Shown here: positions 1 through 8,076 of the stretch, piece after piece | Layout of the letters: the number at the start of each line of letters is the position of its first letter | How positions within the stretch are numbered: the first letter of the stretch is position 1 | From: an uncultured Lachnospiraceae bacterium | Lineage (GTDB): Bacteria; Bacillota; Clostridia; Lachnospirales; Lachnospiraceae | Assembly (NCBI GenBank): GCA_910587085.1 | Contig: CAJUMC010000012.1 | Coordinates: 1 to 64,000 of the forward strand | Reading direction: 5' to 3' | DNA length: 64,000 nt | Made by a program: the position numbers and the translations under genes | The notes under the pieces: generated by a model | Seen by the model: the letters and a program-made list of their open reading frames with translations, nothing else | Database searches by the model: none | What the model was told of the DNA's origin: nothing

Positions 1-153
1 TTTACTGGTGTTACAGCGATTTTATTTTCTCCGAACTGTCAAAGATGGGATTATAGCATTGCGCAAGAAATAAATCAAGTGATTTCCGGTATTTTTTCGA
101 CCTGTTTCTGCACAGTGCAAATGTGCAGACAAAAGCGGCACCGGAAAAAACAT

Positions 154-1053
154 CTATGCACCAACAATTGTCCCGCCGTTTGGATGGAGCACCTGACCTG
201 TCATATAGCAGGACTCATCCGACGCAAGAAATACATAGCAGGGAGAAACTTCACAGGGCTGACCGGCTCTGCCCATCGGTACGGGAGAAGTCTTCTTACC
301 GAATGAAGCGACTTCCTCCTCGGAAAAGGATGCCGGAATCAAAGGCGTCCATATCGGTCCTGGTGCAACCCCGTTCACACGGATTCCTTTTTCCGCGAGC
401 GACAGGGAAAGCGATCTTGTCAGGGATACGATTGCTCCCTTGGCTGCGCTGTAATCAATCAGCTCCTTATTTCCCTGATAGGCGGTTACGGAAGTCGTGT
501 TGATAATGCTCCCGCCTCTTTTCATGTACGGCAGCGCATACTGAATCAGATAAATAAATGAAAATACATTATTCCGGAAGGTAAGCTCCAGCTGTTCATG
601 AGATATATCCAGAATACTCCGCTGAACAAACTGAACCGCGTGATTGTTTACCAGGATATCCAGCTTCCCGAAGCATTCGATCGTCCTGTCCACACAGTGC
701 TTTGCAAAGCAGGGCTCCTTCAGATCCCCGCATAAAAGCAGACACCTGCCTCCCAGCTCTCCGATCCTTGCGGCTGTCTTATCCGCATCCTCCTTTTCGT
801 CGTAATACACGATTGCGACCGAAGCCCCTTCCTTCACAAAATCATACGCGGTTGCACGTCCTATCCCGCTGTCACCGCCTGTAATCAGCGCCGTTTTATT
901 TTCAAGTCTCCGGCCCGGTCTTCGGCATTCCGATTCCGGAAGGGGAACCATTCTATATTCCAGTCCCGGCTGTCTGTCCTGGTGCTGCGGGGGAAAAGCA
1001 GAGGTACTTCTGCTGCATTCCGCTGCGCAGCCGCATTTGCTGTTCTGATTCAT
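154..1053 (-). CDS. SDR family oxidoreductase (YhdF/GSP39-like)
   Basis: Short-chain dehydrogenase/reductase, predicted cytosolic and NAD(P)-dependent; the substrate cannot be told from sequence. After a roughly 50-residue polar, Cys-containing N-terminal extension, the Rossmann glycine motif TGGDSGIGRA is at residues 58-67, the NNAG-type motif is NNHA at 136-139, and the catalytic residues are Ser188 and the Y-x3-K pair Tyr201/Lys205. The 299-residue length and N-terminal extension fit the subgroup of Bacillus general stress protein 39 and YhdF, which often acts on sugars or polyols. The ribosome binding site is weak (AGGA about 12 nt upstream). A TATAAT box lies about 30 bases upstream of the start. 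Confidence 0.9.
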   Translation of the reverse strand: MNQNSKCGCAAECSRSTSAFPPQHQDRQPGLEYRMVPLPESECRRPGRRLENKTALITGGDSGIGRATAYDFVKEGASVAIVYYDEKEDADKTAARIGELGGRCLLLCGDLKEPCFAKHCVDRTIECFGKLDILVNNHAVQFVQRSILDISHEQLELTFRNNVFSFIYLIQYALPYMKRGGSIINTTSVTAYQGNKELIDYSAAKGAIVSLTRSLSLSLAEKGIRVNGVAPGPIWTPLIPASFSEEEVASFGKKTSPVPMGRAGQPCEVSPCYVFLASDESCYMTGQVLHPNGGTIVGA

Positions 1054-1084
1054 ATATCACAAAATTCCTGTCGGTGATTACTGT

Positions 1085-1090
1085 ATTATA
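1085..1090 (-). promoter_or_regulatory. -10 box upstream of the SDR gene
   Basis: On the minus strand this hexamer reads TATAAT and lies 31 bases before the SDR start codon. No good -35 hexamer is seen at 17 bp spacing, so the promoter is only partly supported. Confidence 0.4.
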
Positions 1091-1157
1091 TGTGCGCCAC
1101 GCAGATCTGCGACTGCGCAAACGGTGCCGCTTTGACACTGTCCGGCAGGAATCCGGC

Positions 1158-1589
1158 TCACCGAAGTGCGCTTTCCATCAGAAACAGCAGCTCCAGCGCG
1201 CTCCGGAAGCTTTTTTCGCAGTTTCCGTCAAGCCAGTACACATTCCCCTGCCAGGTGGCATTTTTCCGGAAAATTACTTTTACATGAAAGGTCGCCCGCT
1301 TTCCTCTTCCCTCCTGCGGAAAGGGCGTAGCCAGCACGGCCTGGCTGATCTCCGCCTCCCCGGGATCATCGGAAAAGCTCCTTGTCTTTGTTGTTTTCTG
1401 AGGATATTCATAGCTGTCATACAGACTGTCCAGCTTTTTTACAAGCTGGAGCACATTCTCAAAAATGATCGGCTCAGAATAATAATTGCTGTAGAGCCTG
1501 CCTTTCAGCTCACCCGCATTGTACTCGTCCACACAGATCCGGCTCGAACACATTTCGTTCAGTAATCTGCCCTCCATTCCCTTCGGCAT
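1158..1589 (-). CDS. conserved hypothetical protein
   Basis: A 143-residue soluble protein that I do not recognise. The start at 1589 is chosen because an AAGGAGGGG ribosome binding site sits 7 nt upstream; a longer frame reaching 1652 lacks one. No signal peptide or membrane segment is visible. The middle carries an aromatic stretch (SNYYSEP) and the end is a hydrophobic helix (FRSALELLFLMESAL). Composition matches the neighbouring genes. It lies about 100 bases upstream of the SDR gene in the same direction, but that gene has its own TATAAT box, so co-transcription is uncertain. Confidence 0.6.
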   Translation of the reverse strand: MPKGMEGRLLNEMCSSRICVDEYNAGELKGRLYSNYYSEPIIFENVLQLVKKLDSLYDSYEYPQKTTKTRSFSDDPGEAEISQAVLATPFPQEGRGKRATFHVKVIFRKNATWQGNVYWLDGNCEKSFRSALELLFLMESALR

Positions 1590-1783
1590 ACGGCTTCCCC
1601 TCCTTCTTGCTACCGGCCTGACCTTTGGCATTTTTTGGGAATCTTGCAGCATTTGCCAGTTCCGGTTTTCTGCTCCTTGAAGCTTATATCCATCTGTCTA
1701 AAAGGCATTTCTGTAGTTCCCGTTTCGTTTCTCTGCTCCGCGCATTCTTACATTTCTTCCGCTTTGCAGCGGATTCCTCCGGT

Positions 1784-3229
1784 TCAGCGTTCCGTCAGGT
1801 ATTTTTCCAGGCCTGCCGCAATACCGCTTACGATTTTGTCCTGATACTCCTCCGTTGCCATCCGCAGATCCTCTGTCTTATTTGTCATATAGCCCATCTC
1901 GACGATGGTGACCGGCACCTGACACCAGTTGATTCCGCTCATTGTATCCGTCTCCCAGACTCCGCGGCTCTTTGCCCCGGTTTCCTCCAGCATGCCGTCC
2001 AGGATACAGTCCGAAAGCCTGCGGCTTTCTTCGTACAGATCTCCACAGTAACGGTTGCCTTCCGTCTGGCATATAGTCATCATGCCCTGCACCTCCGTGT
2101 TTTCCGAACCGTTGGCATGCACACGGACAAAGGCATCCGCCCCGATTTTGTTTGCAATCTCCGCCCGCTCGGCATTGCTGATATCAATCGAATTTGTCTC
2201 GCGGATCATCACCACATTATAGCCTTTCTCGATCAGAACGTCCCGGAGCTTCTGCGCTACTGCAAGATTTAGCTCATATTCCGGTACGCCGGAAAAGCGT
2301 CCCTGCGTCCCCGAAGACACCTTTGCCTTGTTCTCAGACGCCCCCGGTCCTACAGGCTCCTTATCATAATTTCCCTTCTCCTGATGCCCCGCGTCAATCA
2401 CGATCCATGCGGCGGAAGCATTCGTCTCGTAGAAGATCCCGTCTTTTCCGCCGACGGAAGGCTCCTTCTCTTCGTCGGCAGGCTTTGCGGAAGGCGGCGC
2501 CTGCTTTTCTTCCAGATATTCCGCAAACATATAAGCTGTTCTTCCCTCGTACTCAACCTGGTACCATTCACCGATGCTGCCGGTACAGATCACCTCTATG
2601 TCCGGCTGAAGAAGCGTCAGCACATCGCCTTCCAGAGACGGAAGCGTTCTGACGTTGACGCGCGCTGTCGTCACCAGGGTTCTCGGCTCCCATTCCTCCA
2701 CCTCGGACGGATCAAAAGCGAAGTCAGCAGGAGGAAGCGGTACCTGCAGTTCTCCCGGATTTTTTGAACCGGTACCATCCGGAGTTCCCGCAAAATCAGC
2801 GCCTTCCGGATTCCCCGGCTCATCAGCACTGTCCGGCTCTCCATCCGGTCCAGCATTACCCGGATTGTCTGACTCTCCTGTGCTGTTCTGATCTTTATCA
2901 GAACCAACATTATCTGGAATTTCTGACTCTGTCCTGCTGTTCTGATCCTCATCATAATCAGCATTTCCTGGCTCTCCTGCACCGTTCTGATTTGCATCTG
3001 GTTCGTCATTTGCAGGATTCCTTGATTCTGCTGTGCTGTTTTTGTCTTTTTCAGTATTAATATTTTTAGTATTCCCAATCTCTTCTGTATTATTTTCACC
3101 CGGCCGGCTCGTGTCTCCCGTCTCCTGCCCGGCCGGCACCGGCGCCGCATCCCCGTCTTCTTTTCCACATCCCGCGCAGAGGCAGAGAGATGCAAGCAGC
3201 AAAACTTTTATTCCTTTCAATGTTCTCAT
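1784..3229 (-). CDS. N-acetylmuramoyl-L-alanine amidase, SH3-domain lipoprotein
   Basis: Predicted cell-surface peptidoglycan amidase. The start at 3229 has a GAGGAAAG ribosome binding site and gives a lipoprotein-type signal (hydrophobic stretch ending LCAGC). Then comes a roughly 130-residue Asp/Asn/Gly/Glu-rich linker built of degenerate 17-18-residue repeats, a bacterial SH3 domain (about residues 180-240, ARVNVRTLPS and EWYQVEYEG), and an Amidase_3 domain to the end. The Zn ligands of that family are represented by IVIDAGHQ, the Glu of SGVPEYELNL, the His of FVRVHANGSEN, and VTIVEMGYMTN for the catalytic Glu. The gene has a consensus promoter about 300 bases upstream, separated from it by a hairpin-plus-U-tract. 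A role in cell-wall turnover or spore lysis is inference. Confidence 0.9.
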   Translation of the reverse strand: MRTLKGIKVLLLASLCLCAGCGKEDGDAAPVPAGQETGDTSRPGENNTEEIGNTKNINTEKDKNSTAESRNPANDEPDANQNGAGEPGNADYDEDQNSRTESEIPDNVGSDKDQNSTGESDNPGNAGPDGEPDSADEPGNPEGADFAGTPDGTGSKNPGELQVPLPPADFAFDPSEVEEWEPRTLVTTARVNVRTLPSLEGDVLTLLQPDIEVICTGSIGEWYQVEYEGRTAYMFAEYLEEKQAPPSAKPADEEKEPSVGGKDGIFYETNASAAWIVIDAGHQEKGNYDKEPVGPGASENKAKVSSGTQGRFSGVPEYELNLAVAQKLRDVLIEKGYNVVMIRETNSIDISNAERAEIANKIGADAFVRVHANGSENTEVQGMMTICQTEGNRYCGDLYEESRRLSDCILDGMLEETGAKSRGVWETDTMSGINWCQVPVTIVEMGYMTNKTEDLRMATEEYQDKIVSGIAAGLEKYLTER

Positions 3230-3468
3230 CTTTCCTCTTCTTCCGCCGCACATGCGGCAATTTAATGAAACAAGCCTGTACCGGCAGGATACACAAAGTC
3301 CAGATACGAAAATTAATTCTCAACCCTTTTCCCGCCTTTACTGCAAGGCCGTCCCGCCATATCTTCTTCACTGATAAATCTGAATTTTTCCTTTATTTTT
3401 CATTTTTATTGGTTTTCCTGCCGGAACAGCAAACCGCTCAGGCTCCGGTAAATCAAATGACCAAATAC

Positions 3469-3521
3469 AAAAAAGCACCTGCAAACAGATCCCCGGAAAG
3501 CCGGAAACCGGTCTGCAAGTG
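3469..3521 (-). terminator. promoter-proximal intrinsic terminator or attenuator
   Basis: On the minus strand CACTTGCAGA (3521-3512) pairs over ten positions, including G-U pairs, with TTTGCAGGTG (3485-3476), followed by CTTTTTTG. It begins almost at the predicted start site of the promoter at 3527-3555, so it could attenuate the amidase transcript or end a roughly 50-nt RNA. It would also stop read-through from the upstream phosphotransferase gene. Confidence 0.65.
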
Positions 3522-3526
3522 TCAAA

Positions 3527-3555
3527 ATTATACCTGATTCAACAATTATTGTCAA
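3527..3555 (-). promoter_or_regulatory. consensus sigma-A promoter upstream of the amidase
   Basis: Minus strand: TTGACA (3555-3550), a 17-bp spacer, then TATAAT (3532-3527), a perfect match at both hexamers. The nearest downstream gene is the amidase, about 290 nt away, with a hairpin and U-tract in between. The 3230-3577 interval holds no gene. Confidence 0.85.
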
Positions 3556-3577
3556 GCCGGCAAGCGGCCTGTCCGTT

Positions 3578-4348
3578 TTATTTTACATGAAGCAGATAAA
3601 AATCGTCCGAAAACAGCGCTTCCCCGCCTGCGAGTGGCTCAAATACCTCCCTGCACCACCGTTTCAGGCGGGCAGGAAACCATTCCTCCCCCGGCCAGCG
3701 GCCGCAGTGCATAAGTATGCCAAGCAGAATATTCAGCGCAAAACAGCAGTCAATCATGCCCATGCAGATATTTCCTCCGGCTGATACATATCCCGCCGCT
3801 GCTGCACGCCGGCTCTCCAGTCCGCTGAGGCTGCAGAACAGAGACGACAGATCCATCATCGGATGGCAGTAGCCGAACAGGGAAAAATCAATCGGTACCA
3901 GCCCGTTATCGGTAATCAGGATATTCGACAGGGAGAGGTCGCTATGCGTTAAGATCATATCATTCTCCGCTTCGCGCAGCTTTTCTGCTATATAATCCAG
4001 TGCATCGCCCATATTACGGGCACAGGCCGCATCCCAGGCTCCCTCCTCTTTTCTTTGCTCCAGCTTCCGTTTCAGCCGGCAGCACAGATCACTGTCGTAT
4101 TTCAGCACGGGAATTTTCGGACTCAGGCACGCCAGCTTGTGCAGCCGGCCGGTCAGCTCTCCCATCTGAAAACACAGCTCGGAATCCACCGCGTCCCTTT
4201 CCGGAATTCTGCCGGGCAGCCAGGTAAGCAAAGTGGCGGCCGTACCGTCGGAAAGTAAGGTCACAAACCTGCCTTCCCTGTCCGTACAGGGTTTTTGCAC
4301 CGGCATTCCGTATTGCAGAAGCGCTTCCGCAAGATAATCCGGCATCAT
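3578..4348 (-). CDS. APH/choline-kinase family phosphotransferase, short N-lobe
   Basis: Kinase-like phosphotransferase of the aminoglycoside phosphotransferase/homoserine kinase II/CotS type. The catalytic loop HSDLSLSNILI and metal-binding IDFSLFGYCHPMMDL are intact. At 256 residues it begins at GMPVQKP and the LLTWLPGR stretch, positions that in family members follow about 50 residues of ATP-binding N-lobe. The preceding carboxylesterase stops only 22 bases upstream, so there is no room for the missing part. It could be a truncated relic, a divergent short form, or act without the canonical N-lobe. A GGGGAAGAG ribosome binding site precedes the start. The substrate is unknown. Confidence 0.75.
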   Translation of the reverse strand: MMPDYLAEALLQYGMPVQKPCTDREGRFVTLLSDGTAATLLTWLPGRIPERDAVDSELCFQMGELTGRLHKLACLSPKIPVLKYDSDLCCRLKRKLEQRKEEGAWDAACARNMGDALDYIAEKLREAENDMILTHSDLSLSNILITDNGLVPIDFSLFGYCHPMMDLSSLFCSLSGLESRRAAAAGYVSAGGNICMGMIDCCFALNILLGILMHCGRWPGEEWFPARLKRWCREVFEPLAGGEALFSDDFYLLHVK

Positions 4349-4370
4349 TCTCTTCCCCTTTTCCGATGCA

Positions 4371-5897
4371 TTATATCAGCGTCTTTTTCTTTATGCTCTC
4401 CATCAAAAACCTCTTGAAACCCTTTTCAGCGGAGCCGCCAGGAGCCGCGCCTGCCGAGGTAAATACCATTTCGGCTCCCTCTTCCCTGAGGTACGGCTTC
4501 CACTCCGGCATAGCCGAACCGTCAGCATCGGCTCCGTTCGGATCACCGCTCCGGATAAAATTGCAGAAATAGTTGCACATCTGCCGCGCCAGATCATAGT
4601 GCCTGCCGACAAACGGCCTCCAGCATTTTGCAAGCGTCTCGAAGAAAAACCAGAGATCGACGGAGTGAAAGGTTCCCGGATTATCCCAGCCGGGGATATC
4701 CGGTGCAAACCTGTAATAATAACAGTTCTGTGCTCCTCCGGTTTCACGAACCTGCTCAAACAGCGTCTTGACCGTGCATTCAATGCCACTGACCGGCGCG
4801 TAATTCCCCTCTCCGTGCATCTCCCACGCTTCCCGGAAGCTTAAGAATTCCTCCGCCCTGTCTCCGAACAGCTCCGACGCAGCTGCGCGGTACGCCTCCT
4901 CCGAAGCAGCGGAAATCACATTCGGAAATTCGTCCGCCGTATTGCCCGCCATAATCGGGACCTGCGCATGCCGGTTCTCCAGAAAAAGCCGGATGGTATC
5001 TCCGATGCAGAATTTATTGTCGATAACGGTCGCCATCATCGGATGGCACCGCACATATTCTGCATACCTGTCGCGGATATATACTGCGTCCAGCTGCCGC
5101 GCTTCGGAAAGCGACGGCGTGCCGAGGTATTTCAAAAAACTTTCGCCGTTCGTCTCGGCCTCGGAGAGCGTCTTGGAAATCAGAAACGGGTCATCCCGGT
5201 ACGGGCTGCGGATCATGCCGCTCATCACAACAGCCCGCTGAAACAGCCCGATGCTTCCGGGGGAGGTCAGCTGCGCCACAACGCTTCCTCCGCCCGCCGA
5301 CTGCCCCGCAATCGTGATATTCTCCGGATCGCCGCCGAATTCCGCAATATTGCGGATCACCCATTCCAGACCGGCACGCTGATCCAGATTTCCGAAATTG
5401 GCCGGCGCATCCGGCTGTTCCTTCGTCAGTTCCGGATGCGCCAAAAAACCGAACACATTCAGCCGGTAATTAACCGTAACCACCACCACACCGCGCCTCG
5501 CAAGCCTCTCGCCGTCAAATTCCATCTCTGCCGTATAGCCCCACTGCAGGCCGCCTCCGAAAAACCACACGAGCACCGGCTGCTTCTCCCCCGCTTTCCT
5601 TGCTCCGGTCCACACGTTCAGATACAGACAGTCCTCGCTCATCGGAATTTCCGGATCAACATGCCACTCGCGGCAATAGATATTATCCCCGAGCCCCGGC
5701 GTATCCTGCACGGAGATCGGCCCGAAGCGGTATGCTTTGCGCACGCCGCTCCAGTTCTCACAGAGCTGCGGCGCGCGCCAGCGGTTTTCCCCTACCGGAG
5801 GAGCCGCGAACGGAATCCCCCGGAACGCCGTAATTCTCGGGTCCGCTGCCGGAAGCCCTCTCACAAGACCGTTTTCTGTTTTTGCTGTTCGAATCAT
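4371..5897 (-). CDS. type-B carboxylesterase (p-nitrobenzyl esterase-like)
   Basis: Alpha/beta-hydrolase of the carboxylesterase B family, 508 residues as usual. Visible are the oxyanion-hole segment VLVWFFGGGLQWG, the SEDCLYLNVW motif, the nucleophile elbow GQSAGGGS, an acid candidate in NTADEFPN and the catalytic His in GTFHSVDLW. No signal peptide, so probably cytosolic. Such enzymes cleave carboxylic esters. Location beside a GH43 gene allows a role in removing ester groups from plant-derived oligosaccharides, but that is inference. The start has an AGGAGAAAGAGGA ribosome binding site. It lies between the short phosphotransferase and the chemoreceptor, all in one direction. Confidence 0.92.
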   Translation of the reverse strand: MIRTAKTENGLVRGLPAADPRITAFRGIPFAAPPVGENRWRAPQLCENWSGVRKAYRFGPISVQDTPGLGDNIYCREWHVDPEIPMSEDCLYLNVWTGARKAGEKQPVLVWFFGGGLQWGYTAEMEFDGERLARRGVVVVTVNYRLNVFGFLAHPELTKEQPDAPANFGNLDQRAGLEWVIRNIAEFGGDPENITIAGQSAGGGSVVAQLTSPGSIGLFQRAVVMSGMIRSPYRDDPFLISKTLSEAETNGESFLKYLGTPSLSEARQLDAVYIRDRYAEYVRCHPMMATVIDNKFCIGDTIRLFLENRHAQVPIMAGNTADEFPNVISAASEEAYRAAASELFGDRAEEFLSFREAWEMHGEGNYAPVSGIECTVKTLFEQVRETGGAQNCYYYRFAPDIPGWDNPGTFHSVDLWFFFETLAKCWRPFVGRHYDLARQMCNYFCNFIRSGDPNGADADGSAMPEWKPYLREEGAEMVFTSAGAAPGGSAEKGFKRFLMESIKKKTLI

Positions 5898-5996
5898 TCC
5901 TCTTTCTCCTCTGTTTTCCGGCCCCGGCCGATATTACGGGGATGCTGCGTTTTACCGGCGCGGGGGTTCTCTGCACAAATCCTCCGTTCCGCCGGA

Positions 5997-8027
5997 TCAT
6001 ACCTTAAAAATACGGATATTCTTGTCAATTATGTCGGAAAGTGTAGCGAGCTGTTCTGCCGCCTGTGCCACATCCTTCACCATCTCGTGAACCATCTCAA
6101 TGGAGGCCAGCGACTCCTCTGTTCCAGCCGCGTTCTCCTGCGCGATGGCAGTAAGGCTCTGAACAATATCGATAACCTCAGCCCGCTCCGAATCCGTACT
6201 GCTGATGGAGCGGCCGATCCCGGAAATTCCATGCTGCGTAACCTCAATATCGTGATTCACCTGGTTGAATTTCTCTTCGGTTTCCGTCAGATGTTCGTTC
6301 TGCTCCACCATAATCTGCTTCACATCGTTCATCACCGTTACAGCAGCGGAGGAATCCTCAAGCAGTGCAACAACCACATCGTCGATATACTGTGCAGAGC
6401 TGTTTGACTGCTCGGCAAGCTTCTTGATCTGATCGGCCACGACGGCGAAGCCTCTGCCCTGATCCCCGGCGCGCGCCGCCTCGATGGATGCATTCAGAGA
6501 AAGCAGATTCGTCTCCTCGGCAATGCTTGTGATAAGCTCCGCGGCATCCTTGATCTTCATTACGGACTCGTTTGTGGAAAGTGTCTGTCGGTTGATCTTT
6601 TCAATTGCCTCCTTTGCCCGGCGATTAATATCCACCAGCGCCTGTAGCGTTCCGAGCGCCTGATTGCTGGATATACTGATCCGGGAAGCAACGGCATCCA
6701 GCTGCTGGGATCTCTCCCTTGCATCCGTAATCTGTTCTCCGATGCACACAACACTCTCCGAAGCCTTCTCCGTCTCGGTCGCCTGACTTGCCGCTCCGGA
6801 AGCAATCTCCTGAACCGCGCTCTCCACGTTTCGGATTGCACTGGAGGTCGAATTGGAGTTGTCGCTCATCAGCCGGGAAGTTTTCTGCAGCTCATCGCTC
6901 TGTTCCCGCAGTTCAATCAGCACCCTGTGGATCGAATCCACAAGCGCTTTGGTCGCCCCGGCAATCATGCCGACTTCGTCCTTCCGGCCCAGAAAATCCT
7001 CCAGCTTTTCCTTCTTTGTAAAATCAAGCTTTCCAAGCTCCTGAATAATCGCAGCTTCCCGGCGGATATCCTTTGCCTGTGCAGCCACGCACACCCATAT
7101 CGCGGCGGCTATCACAGCAAGAACGACCGCGCAGAGCAGAATAAGAATTGTCATCAGCCGGCTGACCGGCGCAAACACGTCGGAACGATCGGTAAGTACT
7201 GCGAACACCCAATCCCGATCCGCCATGTAGTTCATCACGGAAATAACGCGCGGCCCGCCGTCTGCCTCGTCAAACTCGTAGGAAGAGGCCCGCCCCGCCC
7301 CCTTTGCCTGCTGCAGCATCCGCAGATGTTCCTCATTCTCGATATCAGTACCGATCAGCTCATCCTCCGGGCAGAAAATATATTTTCCCGTCGCGGCATC
7401 GAGAAGCATATACCGGCGGCTTGACGCTTCGCCGTAAAGCTCGTTCAGCTTGTCGCGCAGACCCGATGCGTAGATCGCCGCCCCCACGTAACCCGCCGGG
7501 CTGCCGCCGCTGCCTGCCACCGGGTAATACATGGAAATCACCTGCAGTCCCGTTGACTTGGAAGCCATAATTCCAGTGTTGTACATTCCTCTGGAAAGTT
7601 CTCCCTGCAGCTGTGCAAGGCTATCGCCCTGGCGCAGCTGCACACCGATCACGCCCTGCACGCGGGAAGCCAGAACTGTCGAATCCCAGGCAGAGGCATA
7701 AATATTCTCCAGATTATCCCCCACGCCGGCGTATTTTTCCGTATATTCCTGCAGCTCGCGGCGTACCTTCTCGTCCTCCGGAGCTGCAAACGCCCGCAGA
7801 AGCTCCGGCGCCTGCGCATAATTGATCAGATAGGCCTCTGCCTTGTCCACATAGTCCTTCACAAGCTCCGTCTGCATTTCCACGGAATCGCCCATCTGCT
7901 GCAGAATGGAATCCTGCATAACCTTTCTCATCTGCAGATTAATGCCGAAACACAGGCCTGTCAGCCCAAGCGCCAGAATTGTAATCGATAAAATATTGAT
8001 CTTAAAAGCAAGCCTCACGTTTTTCAT
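5997..8027 (-). CDS. methyl-accepting chemotaxis protein with extracellular sensor domain
   Basis: Transmembrane chemoreceptor of 676 residues. The first membrane segment is at about residues 10-30, followed by a roughly 250-residue extracellular sensor domain with Cache-like features (YMLLDAATGKYIF, DRDWVFAVL). The second membrane segment is near 285-310, then a HAMP-like linker and a cytoplasmic signalling domain. The hairpin tip around EETNLLSLNASIEAARAGD and GRGFAVVADQIKKLAEQS is diagnostic of the MCP family. The start has a GGAGG box. The GH43 gene ends 50 bases upstream in the same direction, so the receptor may be co-expressed with it and sense a related sugar (inference). Confidence 0.93.
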   Translation of the reverse strand: MKNVRLAFKINILSITILALGLTGLCFGINLQMRKVMQDSILQQMGDSVEMQTELVKDYVDKAEAYLINYAQAPELLRAFAAPEDEKVRRELQEYTEKYAGVGDNLENIYASAWDSTVLASRVQGVIGVQLRQGDSLAQLQGELSRGMYNTGIMASKSTGLQVISMYYPVAGSGGSPAGYVGAAIYASGLRDKLNELYGEASSRRYMLLDAATGKYIFCPEDELIGTDIENEEHLRMLQQAKGAGRASSYEFDEADGGPRVISVMNYMADRDWVFAVLTDRSDVFAPVSRLMTILILLCAVVLAVIAAAIWVCVAAQAKDIRREAAIIQELGKLDFTKKEKLEDFLGRKDEVGMIAGATKALVDSIHRVLIELREQSDELQKTSRLMSDNSNSTSSAIRNVESAVQEIASGAASQATETEKASESVVCIGEQITDARERSQQLDAVASRISISSNQALGTLQALVDINRRAKEAIEKINRQTLSTNESVMKIKDAAELITSIAEETNLLSLNASIEAARAGDQGRGFAVVADQIKKLAEQSNSSAQYIDDVVVALLEDSSAAVTVMNDVKQIMVEQNEHLTETEEKFNQVNHDIEVTQHGISGIGRSISSTDSERAEVIDIVQSLTAIAQENAAGTEESLASIEMVHEMVKDVAQAAEQLATLSDIIDKNIRIFKV

Positions 8028-8076
8028 CTGCTTCCTCCATTCCGCGGAAATCCGCTCTCAGTTTTTTATAACCTCG

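Noticed and set aside
108..128. Hairpin CTGCACA/TGTGCAG after the SDR gene as a terminator
   Set aside because: The stem is only 7 bp and no U-tract follows it on the minus strand.
4968..6407. Plus-strand open frame spanning the carboxylesterase and chemoreceptor genes
   Set aside because: It crosses two well-supported minus-strand genes and has a basic, His/Arg-rich composition typical of shadow frames.
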